Origin: Branchiostoma floridae
Lineage: Eukaryota > Chordata > Leptocardii > Amphioxiformes > Branchiostomatidae
Length of the DNA: 64,000 nt
Reading direction: 5' to 3'
Assembly (NCBI RefSeq): GCF_000003815.2
Contig: NC_049980.1
Location: 22,581,249-22,645,248, forward strand
Positions 45,847-56,535 of the stretch are shown here, in pieces. A program made the position numbers and the translations under genes. The notes beneath the pieces are model-generated. The model searched no databases. It saw nothing but the letters and a program-made list of their open reading frames with translations, and was not told where the DNA came from. Numbering within the stretch: position 1 is the first letter of the stretch; every line of letters begins with the position of its first letter.

Positions 45847-47113
45847 GTGAGTACGGTAACGTCATACCACACAGATAATGAGTAAAGATTAAAGTGATCT
45901 AACGGTACAGTTTGGTATCAACGTAAACTCCAATAGTTGTGCCAGTTCATATGACGAAGTTAGCCACAACATGTCGTGCATAGTTTTCGGGGGCTTTCTG
46001 CTAGAGCTTGAGCTCTTGAGTCCTTGAACTGTTTATATATATACATACATATATATATACACACGGGTGCGCCCCGCTATGAAAAGTTAGCCCGTTGTGT
46101 TGTAAGTCCTCACCAGGTCAGGTATTTAAGGGGACGGTCCACGGTGTGTGTTTAAAGGGCCACGGTTGACAGTTTTCTTCACTAGATTAGATCAAGGAGC
46201 TTTTAAGCTCCTTGATTAGATGACTAGACCTTTCTATCTGCCATGTCTGTGTACTGTTATAAGAGTATAGCGGATATAAAGAACAGGAGTTTTATCAAGG
46301 TCACTTTGTCCTTAGACTAGTTTCCTGTGTTTGCGTACTTCATTTACAGCACCTATCAGAATGCAGGCAGCAGACCTCGCAAATTACAAATGAATGGAAG
46401 ACATTTATTGCACGTTTATGTTCTTAAAAGCTACCCACTTGACATGGTGACAATCCCGACTTACAGCTAGCATCTATAGTGACCGGCCTTATGCATGCTA
46501 GACAGTGCAGGTTCGACTTCTTCTCGATATAAAAAAAATAAATAGATGTTTTTTTTTTTCCTGTGCTGTTAAGATATCGAAAACGAGGGAACTTTCTAGT
46601 ATACGAATCACAGTAGAGGAAATTTAACGCAGTCAGAGTGTCAGTAGCGAAAAACGTAGATTTATAGACAAGGCTGTAAAAGACTCACAAAGCAACCCCG
46701 ATCGCTACATCTGCTCGGAGATAACCGTCAACCGTATCTGCTCTGCCCCACGAGGAGTCTGATTGATACTACCCAGGGATGCCAAATTGTATTCGTGGCG
46801 TCACTTCTCCTCAGACCTGACGGTATGATGCGGTAGGGACGGTAAAAAATATCCACCACATCTTTTAAATCAGGACAGGAGTAATTCGGTCTCAAGTAAG
46901 TGCATTGAGGTTCTCAGATAGTAGTGCCAGCAAGATTCAAACGCAGTTCTTGCAATGAAACTGTGCGTTGCTCTGAATGATTTGAACATGCCAAGCAGAG
47001 TTTAGCACTCCCAGTCATGGTGTCTCATGGCCATTCTTTCACATAAACATTGCGTACCTTACCTTATCTTTTTATTGTTCAATCCATCAAAATTAGTCTG
47101 AGAGAAACTAGAA

Positions 47114-50100
47114 ATGGAGACAGTGGAGCCTTTTGGCGAGAACGCCACCAACACGACGGCCAGTCCGCCCGGCCTGCCGCCCAAGAACCCGGCACTGGTG
47201 ACCGCCTTCAACGCCGTGAATGTCGTTATCCTGGTCATGATCATGTTGGCCATGGGCTGCACGCTGGAGCTGAGGACTCTCATCAGGCTGGTCAGAAACC
47301 CCAGACAGGTCAGTAGGGCGGTTTGAACTCATGACTACCCGTATGTTTGGGGTTTTTACTCCATATCATGAATTCCTCACTAATTCCGCCCATGCTCTGT
47401 CCTGCCTACGCAACTCTGAGCCCGGGCCAAGGCAACGTTCCCATCATTGCCACTGTCCGTTTACATCCGCTTCACATCGACATGACACATGCTGTCACAC
47501 GATACAATACTAGCAGTGCATGTATAACACACCATAACATAGCATGTGCATGTCAAGATAGAGATACAAAAAATTGAAGTTCTGGTGCAGTACCAAGGTC
47601 ACATACCAGGGGAGCCCCAATTCGATCTTGATCTCCGTCTTCCCAGCCCTTATCTTCATATCAAATATAGTCGTAATCCATCAAGAGGTTCCGATTATAT
47701 AAAGTTATGCTGGCCACAAATACATATCCAGAAACGCAAAGAGACAGCCAGACACACACTTACACAGACAGATACACAACTATACCTCCATTTGTTCACT
47801 AATGAAGGTAATAACCGAGGACACACAGATAAACAAACACATCCTTTCTGACGGAGTACAAAGAAAGCGAAATATTTTTAGAAAGGGATCTAGGAGTAGG
47901 AGGTTATAAGCCAGCAAAGAGATGACGTCAGACAGACATCTAGAGGTATGCTGAGATAGAGGAGTGAATGAGCGACAGAAGATCACAGAAAGGGAGAGAC
48001 AGAGATGGATACGGAGGAATGTCACCAGATTTCTTACAAACTTGGAGACTTATGGTTGAATTAATAATGTTAATGTGTATTCTGCCAGTTCAATACCAGT
48101 ACAGCTAACGTACAAGCAGGTGTTCTAGAGTATATCAATTTTTGATGACTACCTCGTTTCATTCATGCAGATTGACCCGCGGTTTTTCGTCGGCGTTGTG
48201 ATCGGATTCTTCTCGCAATTCCTGGCCATGCCGCTGTGCGGGTTCGCCGTGGCGCACATCATGCAGTACTCCCCGATGGTGGCAGTCGGCGCTCTTGTTT
48301 GCACCTGCTGTCCGGGCGGAACGGTTTCCAACCTCTTCACCTACTGGAACAAGGGCGATGTGGCGCTCAGGTGAGCAGATGGTCTGGTGCTCGGACTTGT
48401 AACATATAGAGAAAGAAAGTTCTTCACTGGAACTGCTCTCGGTTGGTTATATCAATCTTCTCGTCTCTATACACACAAAAACGACACAGCGGACACACGA
48501 ACGTATCTTTTTATATTTCTATGTGTTTCAAGAAATTAAAAGTGTTCTCCACCTACTGTCCTACCCTTTCCTGCTGTCCTCCTATTATGTTTGTGTACAC
48601 AAACACAACATTCAAATAAAAGTTATCATCCATTTAAAAAGTGCCCGATCTGTCCTGCCAGCGTGACGATGACGTCCTGCTCCACGGTGCTGGCGATGGG
48701 GATGATGCCGCTGAACCTGTGGATCTACTCGCGCAGCTGGACGGACCAGTCCGCCGTCATCCCGTACGATCGCATCGTCATCGCCCTGGCCTCCATCCTG
48801 GGCCCCGCGCTGGTCGGCATGCTCATCAAGCTGTGGTCAGAACGGGTCGCCAATGTCGTCATCAAGGTACTATAAACACCCTCTTTTACTAGAGACTGCG
48901 ACCTCACTGTAACCACTGGACGACCAAAGATTTGACAATATTGCTCTACAAATTCAATACATAAAGAACATTTTATTGTGTTTGTAATCTTTTAAAACAT
49001 AATTCTACACCCTGAAATTCTGAATCATATTCTGGCAGCACAGACTCCTAGGACAAGAGGCAAGTGTTAGATACCCGGCCGTAGACGCACGCGCCCCCTT
49101 TAAATAACGTTAACTTTACACCAGCCCGACCCGCTAGCTCCGGGAAGGAGGTTCAACTCTGATGCCGACGGGGATGCTGTTCTTGGTTGTATTTTGCGTG
49201 TTCGCACCCATTATGTAAAATCCTTTTGATGGATTTGAATGATGTTTGGTGTGTGGGTAGTGATTAAGGCCCCTATTAAGAAACACAGTTTTAGGGCACC
49301 CTTTATAGTTTAACAGTATTTTTCTGGTCTTGATTTTGAAACAGCTGGGAAGTGTTCTGGGCCTGTGTGGGATCATGGCCAGCATCATTCTGAGCGTGTT
49401 TATCAACCCGGACATGTTCAGCCGTCCCTGGCAGCTCTGGCTGGGAGCCGCCATCCTGCCGTACATAGGTAAGGATAAGACCAAATCAAAACATTCAAAA
49501 CGTTTCAAGAGACACGTGGAATGAGGGAACGCTCAAGAACGTAAATGAGAAGTCTTTGGTCTGATAAAAGTTTTGTGACAAAAACACAGAAAAGAAGTAC
49601 ATGTAACTTCTCAAGTATTTCAGTCAAAGCGTATATTACCGTCTGAGGGAGAAGACGATAATCATATTTCGATTGCTCAGTGTACATTAGTTAAATTATA
49701 TATTCCATTGCAACTTTTGTCGAGCAAGCCAGTGTATGGTAAGGTAGTAAACGGAAACAAATGAATCACCACTACCAAAGTTCCCGGTCAAATTAACATA
49801 TAAATCAAGTCTCTTCGGCGTTAATATAACGTTACGTTTCAGTTGAAACATTTGTGAAGTACCTTCTTTTGTGTTTTTGTAACAGCTTTCTCGGGCAAAG
49901 ATATGAGATTATAGAAACAGCAAAATGAATGGATGGCCGACCAGGTAACTTAAACCACGTCCGTGATTCTCTTCTCACCCCCCTTACAGGCTTCAGCATT
50001 GGGTTCTGTTTGTCGTGCATTCCGCTGTTCAAGATGTCTCAGGCGCGCCGCCGGACCGTGGCGTTCGAGACGGGCCTGCAGAACGTCTCCATCGCCTACG

Positions 50101-50309
50101 CCATCATCCAGCTCACCTTCACCTCGCCCGGAGGACAGGCGTTCCTGGGAGACTTCCTCATCTTCTCCATCCTCTACGGCCCCTTCATGATGATCGACGG
50201 ACTGATCCTCACCGCCATCTATCGGACATGGTTGGCACTGCAGAGTAGGAGGAACGCCCAAGCAGACGATACCACGAAGGAGCGGGAGGACGAAAATGAA
50301 GACCTTTGA
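47114..50309 (+). CDS. SLC10-family sodium-dependent bile acid/steroid-sulfate cotransporter
   Basis: Plasma-membrane sodium symporter for bile salts or related sulfated steroids. Exons 47114-47308, 48171-48370, 48662-48866, 49345-49468 and 49990-50309 join in frame to 347 aa, the size of human SLC10A2 (348). An N-terminal segment with sequons NAT and NTT, probably extracellular, precedes the first hydrophobic helix (AVNVVILVMIMLAMGCTLEL). Family signatures are CCPGGTVSNLFTYWNKGD, then TMTSCSTVLAMGMMPLNLW, and FETGLQN (about 267-273), whose Glu and Gln belong to the sodium-site region in this family. The C-terminal tail is acidic and cytoplasmic. The gene is closest to the A1/A2/A6 type. Lancelets use bile alcohols, so the natural substrate cannot be stated. 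The neighbouring genes are unrelated, so context gives no hint. Confidence 0.92.
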
Positions 50310-51005
50310 TAGAGAATTTTCTGTTTTTTTTTGTCGACAGGAACAAGTAGATTCAAAGGTTATAGTAATTTTCATTTTTGTATTAAAAGTACTAGACTAA
50401 TCAGCAAACGTCATGTATACTCTCTAATGCGTGTACAGTTTGTATCCAAATGCAGGGGAGGGCTTTCTGATTGGTCCAAAGTTGGAAATAAGAGAAGATA
50501 TAGCATTTTGGTCAACAGGATCATCCAAGCTCCTAAGGACTGGTATAGACCGTTTGATACAGATAGATATAGTATGATATGTAGCAATGCTTGTCATTGG
50601 TGGTTTTGGAAATGAAATGCATCTGAAACTTGATATTCTATTAGATATAAACATAGAATACCATAGTTATTAGTAATAACAAGAGAGTCAAACTTTCACT
50701 GTCATGTTTAATATCTGACATTCACACTCAATGCAATTCATATAATCAAGTAGGTTCAAGCAACAATGTGCACTTGATAAGTCAAACTGTAAAATTTGTC
50801 AACAACTGACACGAACTATTACATCTTTCTCAAAAACATTTTTCTGTCAAATTTGTAACTCACAATTTTGAAGACAAGCATACAATAGCACCAAATCACA
50901 TCATACATATGTACCATAAATCAATTATTACAATCTATACAGCAAGAAATAAACCTTAATTGGGTAACATTTGTTTGTGTTGATCCAATGTAAGAATGAA
51001 GGCAG
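50310..51005. other. Convergent 3' region between SLC10 and the coiled-coil gene
   Basis: AT-rich with no coding signal; it presumably holds both 3' UTRs. Plus-strand signal candidates are ATTAAA at 50382-50387 and AATAAA at 50947-50952; minus-strand candidate ATTAAA at 50712-50707. None can be confirmed. Confidence 0.4.
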
Positions 51006-54000
51006 TCAGTGTGCCTGAGACACTGCGACTGGGCCAAGACTTGGGTCAGGAACCACTGGAGTCACACACAACTCTTTGGTGCTCAGGATTTCCTTCCTAC
51101 TTCTGTGTTTCCTTCTTGCTGAACTGACTTTTTGTTGTGTGGAGTTGATGCTAGACTCCTTATCTGACTCTCTTAGACTGGCTTGGGAGTTGGACCTACT
51201 GTGAGACTTCTTACGATGTGTTGATTGATGAGATCCTTTCTTCGGCCTTCTGTCTTTCTCTTCCTCCTCTATGCTTGGCCCTCTGTGAAAGTCTGCAATG
51301 CCAGAATCTCTACTTGTTGCAGAACTAAACCTTGCACTTGGCGCATGTGTGGCAGTCTCTGAACTGTCCTCAACTAAACTATCAAACGAATGTTCTTTTG
51401 GCAAGTTAAAAGTTTTGTTGTTTGAGCATGCTGTTTTTTCATGTTTTCTTGTACACTTCTCAGCCTTGTCTGCCTCTACTGAGATGGTTACTGACCCTTC
51501 TTTNNNNNNNNNNNNNNNNNNNNNNNNNNNNNNNNNNNNNNNNNNNNNNNNNNNNNNNNNNNNNNNNNNNNNNNNNNNNNNNNNNNNNNNNNNNNNNNNN
51601 NNNCCGCCAGTTACTCTCAATTTCTTTCTGGACATCTAATTTGCCATCATCCCTAGGTGAGGGCTTTAGCAGCCTCTTGCTGGCCTCTGCACTGTGAACT
51701 CTGCCCTTTGAACTGTTGAGTTTCTGGAGCTCCCTGATGACCCTGTCCTTCTCAGCTAGTTTGGCCTCCAGTTCGCTGATCTTGTCAGCCTGGGCGGACA
51801 CTTGAGCTGACAGCTCCAGGATGAGATTGGTGCGGCCACCGTCGTACTCAGAGGTGCTCCCTTCCGTTGGTGTGTCCGGGCTGTTGTAATCTTTCAGGAA
51901 ATTGCACTTATCCAGCTGAGCTAAGAATGAAAAAAAAATCTAAATTGTAAATGCTGAAATACAGCTGTCCAACCAGTAAATAGAAATAGCTTATAGGAAA
52001 GAGATACTTAATTCAAGAAATTCCATCAAATGATACAAATGCTAGTGGGTAATCCACAAGGCTTCATATCTCCCCTCTTTCCCCTCTTTATCCAATACAC
52101 ATTAACATACTGATGGAATATTCTAAGACTTCCTTTTGTGAATAGCTTCACTTGGTTGGTACGTCACTGGATTACAAAGTTCTTTGTACACCAGTACACT
52201 AGCCAACAAAAAACTGTTGGTCACTGTCTTTAATATTGCCCTGAGTGAAGGGATACACACGGGTGAGGTAAAAACGCTTTGTTGTATAAATCAATTTTGT
52301 TATCCATTCTGCTCTATTGCTGGTATACATGTATGCACCCAAAAGGAAGAACATTGTACTGATGGCTAACCTATAAGTTTGGAGTTTTCATCCCCCAGTT
52401 TTGTCACCTCGTCCTTCAGACTGTACACTGTCAAAGCCGACTCTTGTTTGGCTTCAGCCAGCTGGGTCATCACACTCTTCATCTTCTTCTTGTACTTCTC
52501 TCTCTGGAAATCAACAGAGGAAATACATTTCATTCTTTAAACTGTAACTTCTGCTTATCATGCTTGTTCTGAACTTAAAAGAGCTACAGTTTCTTTATGT
52601 GGCTAATCCAATGGTCAGCAGGGCAATCTTCCCCAGGCCTTTACTTGCTTACCAGTGTAAGTCCTACAGGTTAAATGGTGTACGTATGATGGCTAATTGT
52701 AATAAGATAGGAAAATAAACATACCATCTTTGAAATTTCCTGTGTAACAGCACTGGTTTCCTTCTCCAACTTCTGTATATACTGGAAAACAACATTCAGA
52801 GGGTTATAAAAGAATACTATACTGTGTTGCAAATACAACTATATGTGCTAATCACAGGAGAAAAAGACAATTTTGGTTGCCTAGTATCCAAAGCAGAGTC
52901 TTGGCAGGTGTAACAGCTTTGGATACCAGGCTCAAATTTTGGGTAAGATGACAAACATTTTACTCCTGTGATAGGCATAAATAATTGCCTTAAAAAATAA
53001 TATGTCTTAATATGTCCCCTTGTTATGTATTATGTAATAATATGTCTTAATATGTCCCCTTAATATGTCCCCTTGTTGCAACACTTCTTAGTTCCACCAA
53101 TATTTCTTAGCTACATCTGTAAGAACAGAGGAGAAACAGGTACCAGGTCCTTGGCACGGAGAGTCTTGGAGAAGTCCTGCTCTGGTTTGCTGTCCTGTTC
53201 AGCTGCTGTCATCTCCACTTGCTGTTCCAGACTGGCAACTTTGTCCAGCAGCTCCATGTTGGCACCTTCAACCTCTGCCATCTGTGTAGAACATCATAGT
53301 GTATGTCAGGTCAGGAATATGGCAGAAAACAGATCAATCACAATCATGAAATCTGCACTGTGAAAGAAAGTTGCTAGGAGGACTGCTCTGGCTTGCAATA
53401 GTGCAAAATCATTGAAATACAGCTTTGAATATTTCTTAAATATTTGCATGACGTTTTGAAGGACTGGTGGATATTGTTTGGACAACAGATGCTTAACTCT
53501 ACCCACTCCTGGAGATACATATTATAGTAATTACTAGTTACTAGTCACCTGTGTCTGCAGAGTTTTGACTCTCTCCTCGGCCTCCAGCGCCCGTGCCTCC
53601 ATCATGGCGAGCGTCTCCCGCTCCGTGGCCAGGTCATCCTCCAGATGCCGCAGCCTGGCCTGACCAGCTGACCCCAGTCTGGCCACCAGTCTGCTGGGTA
53701 AGCTGGAAGGTGGGAGATCAGAATGGTGACCATTACAGTCTGACCAACATGAACATTGTTGCTGCAGTACCTTTTTTGGGCTGTTTTCTAATTGCTTGCG
53801 TGATGAACATACCAAGAGAAGCTGGGCATTGTAGCTGAGAAAGCAAACTAGTTTGAAGGCACATAGTGTTATATACAGTTTTATATTTATAAAATATCCG
53901 TGTGTTGACTTTGAAGAAATATGTAACCTGAAGTTCTTTACCTCATAATAACCCACACACACAAGAAATGTGGGGGCTATGTAAACTGTTTGTGTTGTCT

Positions 54001-55996
54001 CGGGTTTGCCAACAACCAGGGTAGGGTTCGAATATGAAGAAATACAACCTGACCTTTGTCATATACAGTTTCACGAGTTCAGGATAGCGTTTCGGAAACA
54101 ATAATGTGGGGCTTTAATAAGCTTAGGGACCGTACGATATTTGTCGGGGGGGGAGGGCTGGTGCATTGGAAGTCGGATCAAAAAATTTTTTGATGGCCCT
54201 CCCCCCCATCTCAAAAAAATCTAACGTGACCCTCCCCCTCCACCTAAAAAAAATCAACATGGCCCTCCCCCCGACAGGCATAATCAAACGGGTAGAAAAA
54301 CAACCGATAAAATAATCTTGATATAGACGTTAGGGCACAAGGGCGCCAGTGTTCTCGCCAGGATTTTTTCACAGCGTCGGGGCAGGGTTCCGGGGGCATG
54401 TTCCCCCGGGAAAATTTGGATTTTTAAACCCTCTAAAACAGAATTTCCTGCAATTTGAGAGGAAAATTATGCCCTTGAGATTGGATGCCGGTTGCCTTTC
54501 TTACTCCCGTTTTTCAGTAATCGACGTCCGCCCCCCCCCCCCCCCAAAAAAAATATGTTATAGCTATAAGCTCGGGGAATCAGCAGTCCGTGATCTGGCC
54601 CGGGTATTATTTGTCCAGTCATGTCTATATGAAAACTTTGGGTTTTTGATGCTTCCAAACAGGGCTTTAGCCAGTGAGTTCGTCAGCCCATGGAAAAATC
54701 CTGCCAATTTTCCGACATTGAATAAAGAATGCCTACCTCGTGCGATCGATGTTGCGCCCTCCTGCATCAAATGCTAGTAGTTTTTCCAGAGGATAAAATA
54801 ACGGCGCCATCACACCTTGTGTTTTTTTTCTATTTTGCCCGATGATTTTACTAAAATTTATCATTTATCGAATCGGTCGGGTTTTACGAGGCCGAGCCGT
54901 CATTTTCTACGAGCGTGCGTTTGTTTCGTGCGACCTCAGGTAACCCCGTTTTCGGCGTGAAATCTTTGGCTCACCGCTGAATTTCTTTTTACATAGAGAC
55001 CAAGAACGTTATACATTATACGAAGGACGGTGATCTGCTGCGTCTTTGGCAGTGATCAGTGCCGGTGTAGCCTTGAAGGAGTAGCCAGAAAAGACGTGCT
55101 GGGCGCTGCGATCGACAGTCTGTCTGGGGAGGGGGGCGTGCCGCGCCATGTGCCACAGACGACAATGCGAGTGCACAGCCGACTCGATCGACGCTTGACA
55201 ACAATATTGCGGCCCCTTTTCTGCCACAAATTTTGTCCTTTTGAAACAAAAGAAATGTTGTAAATAAAAAATAAAGTGTATAGTTTTGGATTCTTCACAT
55301 ATTTACCGCGCACCGCTTTTGTAACTTAAATATTTGGGGAAACTCAGCCGAGCCGAGTGCGTCTTTCCAGAAAAAAATAAGTCCGGAGACGGAATGACAC
55401 AGGCGGGAACGCTGGTCCAGGGCAGCGCCACTTTGGAAGACCTAGGGGGGCGAAGCCCCCCGGAAGCTCTTGCATTTTAGGCTATTCAGAAGGCTTATTT
55501 TATCAGTTTTAGGGCCATGTCAAGATATCAAAACAGAAAATAGTATAAACAATTCTTTCCAAAAAATTAACATGGCCCTCCCCCTATTTCAAAAAAAATT
55601 AACATGGCCCTCCCCCCACCTCAAAAAAAATTAACATGGCCCTCCCCCCCTAACGCACCAGCCCTCCCCCCCTGATAAATATCGTACAGTCCCTTAGGTA
55701 TAGATGTAGCCTGGTTCATTTTGTCGAATTATGTTAGCAACATACTGTCGATGGAAACTATTGCATTGGAAAGTTCAGCATGCAATTCATAATTTTTTAA
55801 AGAAAGCTGTGCAAAGCAAAGAACCCTTGGTGATGGTCTTTGTCTAAAATATCTGCATGAAAAATAAAACACGCACGCGTCTCGGAAGAACAACTTACCT
55901 TCCGCTTTTACGGTTGTTATTGTCGAAATCCATATCTTTCAGAACGCTCTGTTCAATATGTATTTCTCTAACGTCCGAGCTGGCACCATTCCCCAT
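51006..55996 (-). CDS. Unrecognised coiled-coil protein with N-terminal MGNG motif (interrupted by assembly gap)
   Basis: Exons in reading order: 55996-55899, 53702-53549, 53281-53144, 52781-52725, 52503-52371, 51920 into the gap at 51603, then 51503-51006. The first six give about 299 residues in one frame. MGNGASSDVREIHIEQSVLK begins with Gly2, a possible N-myristoylation site. Exons 2-6 are Glu/Lys/Leu/Gln-rich heptads (RLRHLEDDLATERETLAMME, later KISELEAKLAEKDRVIRELQ), so a long coiled coil is likely. After the gap come 165 residues rich in Ser, Lys and Arg (HRKKSHSRSNSQASLRESDK), probably disordered, ending VAVSQAH. The parts before and after the 100-N gap are in different frames, consistent with an arbitrary gap length or a hidden intron. 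I do not recognise the family. It starts head to head with FBXO22. Confidence 0.75.
51504..51603. other. Assembly gap of 100 N inside the coiled-coil gene
   Basis: A run of exactly 100 N interrupts the sixth exon region. The reading frames on the two sides do not agree over 100 bases, so the true length differs from 100 or includes an intron. Confidence 0.98.
54126..55693. mobile_element. PIF/Harbinger-like non-autonomous element, 1.57 kb
   Basis: The left end GGGACCGTACGATATTTGTC and right end (reversed) GGGACTGTACGATATTTATC are inverted repeats, continuing into GGGGGGGAGGGCTGGTGC-type sequence and then tandem words ATTAACATGGCCCTCCCCC. TTA on both sides (54123-54125, 55694-55696) is the 3-bp duplication typical of PIF/Harbinger. 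The element lies in the long first intron of the coiled-coil gene. The open frame at 54349-54777 within it resembles no transposase I know. Confidence 0.7.
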
Positions 55997-56082
55997 TGCA
56001 AACGTCTAAGCAACAGTCAGAAACCATGAAAATCTTCGGTTACGTTCAGCTAAACATGCCCAGTGTCAACATCCGCCACTTC

Positions 56083-56112
56083 AAAATGGCGGCGTAGTGA
56101 CGTCATGGCAAC
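56083..56112. promoter_or_regulatory. Shared promoter elements between coiled-coil gene and FBXO22
   Basis: AAAATGGCGGC (56083-56093) fits a YY1 site, TGACGTCAT (56098-56106) a full CRE, and GGCAAC (56107-56112) an RFX half-site directly abutting it. They are 87 bases upstream of the coiled-coil ATG and 424 upstream of the FBXO22 ATG, a position expected for a bidirectional promoter. Confidence 0.55.
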
Positions 56113-56260
56113 GCATAAACAGTCTCATAAAATATTAACAGTACACAAAAAAGGTAACGAATAAACATGCAAGGTCAATAGAAATGTCTTAGAATAATTA
56201 ATCATAGGAAAAACCTATCGTTATGTTAAGATATCATAAAAGACAGTAGCAAATTGAGAT

Positions 56261-56285
56261 CACGTGACAAAAGCAATACCACGTG
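56261..56285. promoter_or_regulatory. Paired CACGTG E boxes upstream of FBXO22
   Basis: TCACGTGAC (CACGTG at 56261-56266) and CCACGTGAT (CACGTG at 56280-56285) are 19 bases apart, close to two helical turns. Such sites bind bHLH-ZIP factors (USF, MITF/TFE). They are about 250 bases before the FBXO22 start codon. Confidence 0.5.
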
Positions 56286-56535
56286 ATTCAGATTGCCCGG
56301 TGTTGTGGAGCTTTCTATTCTTGAAGGAGAGGGGAGAAAATATGAAATTTTATCTTCATAAAAGTACGCTTTGGATAGAAAAAGATAGAATAACAACATG
56401 ATATAGAATACAAAACTTCTTTATATAAAGACATTATTATCAAATATGGTTTAAACTAGTAAGTATTGTACAATATTTAATTTTTTCACACCCCTATTTT
56501 GTTATTGTATGGTAGTCCACATTTTAAAGGCCATC

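Larger units (their letters stand above)
44713..47113. other. Spacer between DMGDH gene 3 and the SLC10 gene
   Basis: It holds the 3' UTR of gene 3, a LINE fragment (45034-45231) cut by a MITE (45232-45523), and, further on, a possible 5' noncoding exon of the SLC10 gene ending at 45846. From 45850 to 47090 no gene or clear repeat was recognised, apart from a short TATA-rich stretch near 46028-46065. Confidence 0.55.

Noticed and set aside
54349-54777. 142-codon open frame in the coiled-coil gene intron
   Set aside because: It lies inside the Harbinger-like element, contains a poly-Pro run from a C homopolymer and resembles no transposase.
55443-55470. GGGGCGAAGCCCC hairpin as a terminator or RNA element
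   Set aside because: A short perfect dyad within a C/G-run-rich transposon; such hairpins are expected by chance there and there is no transcript context.
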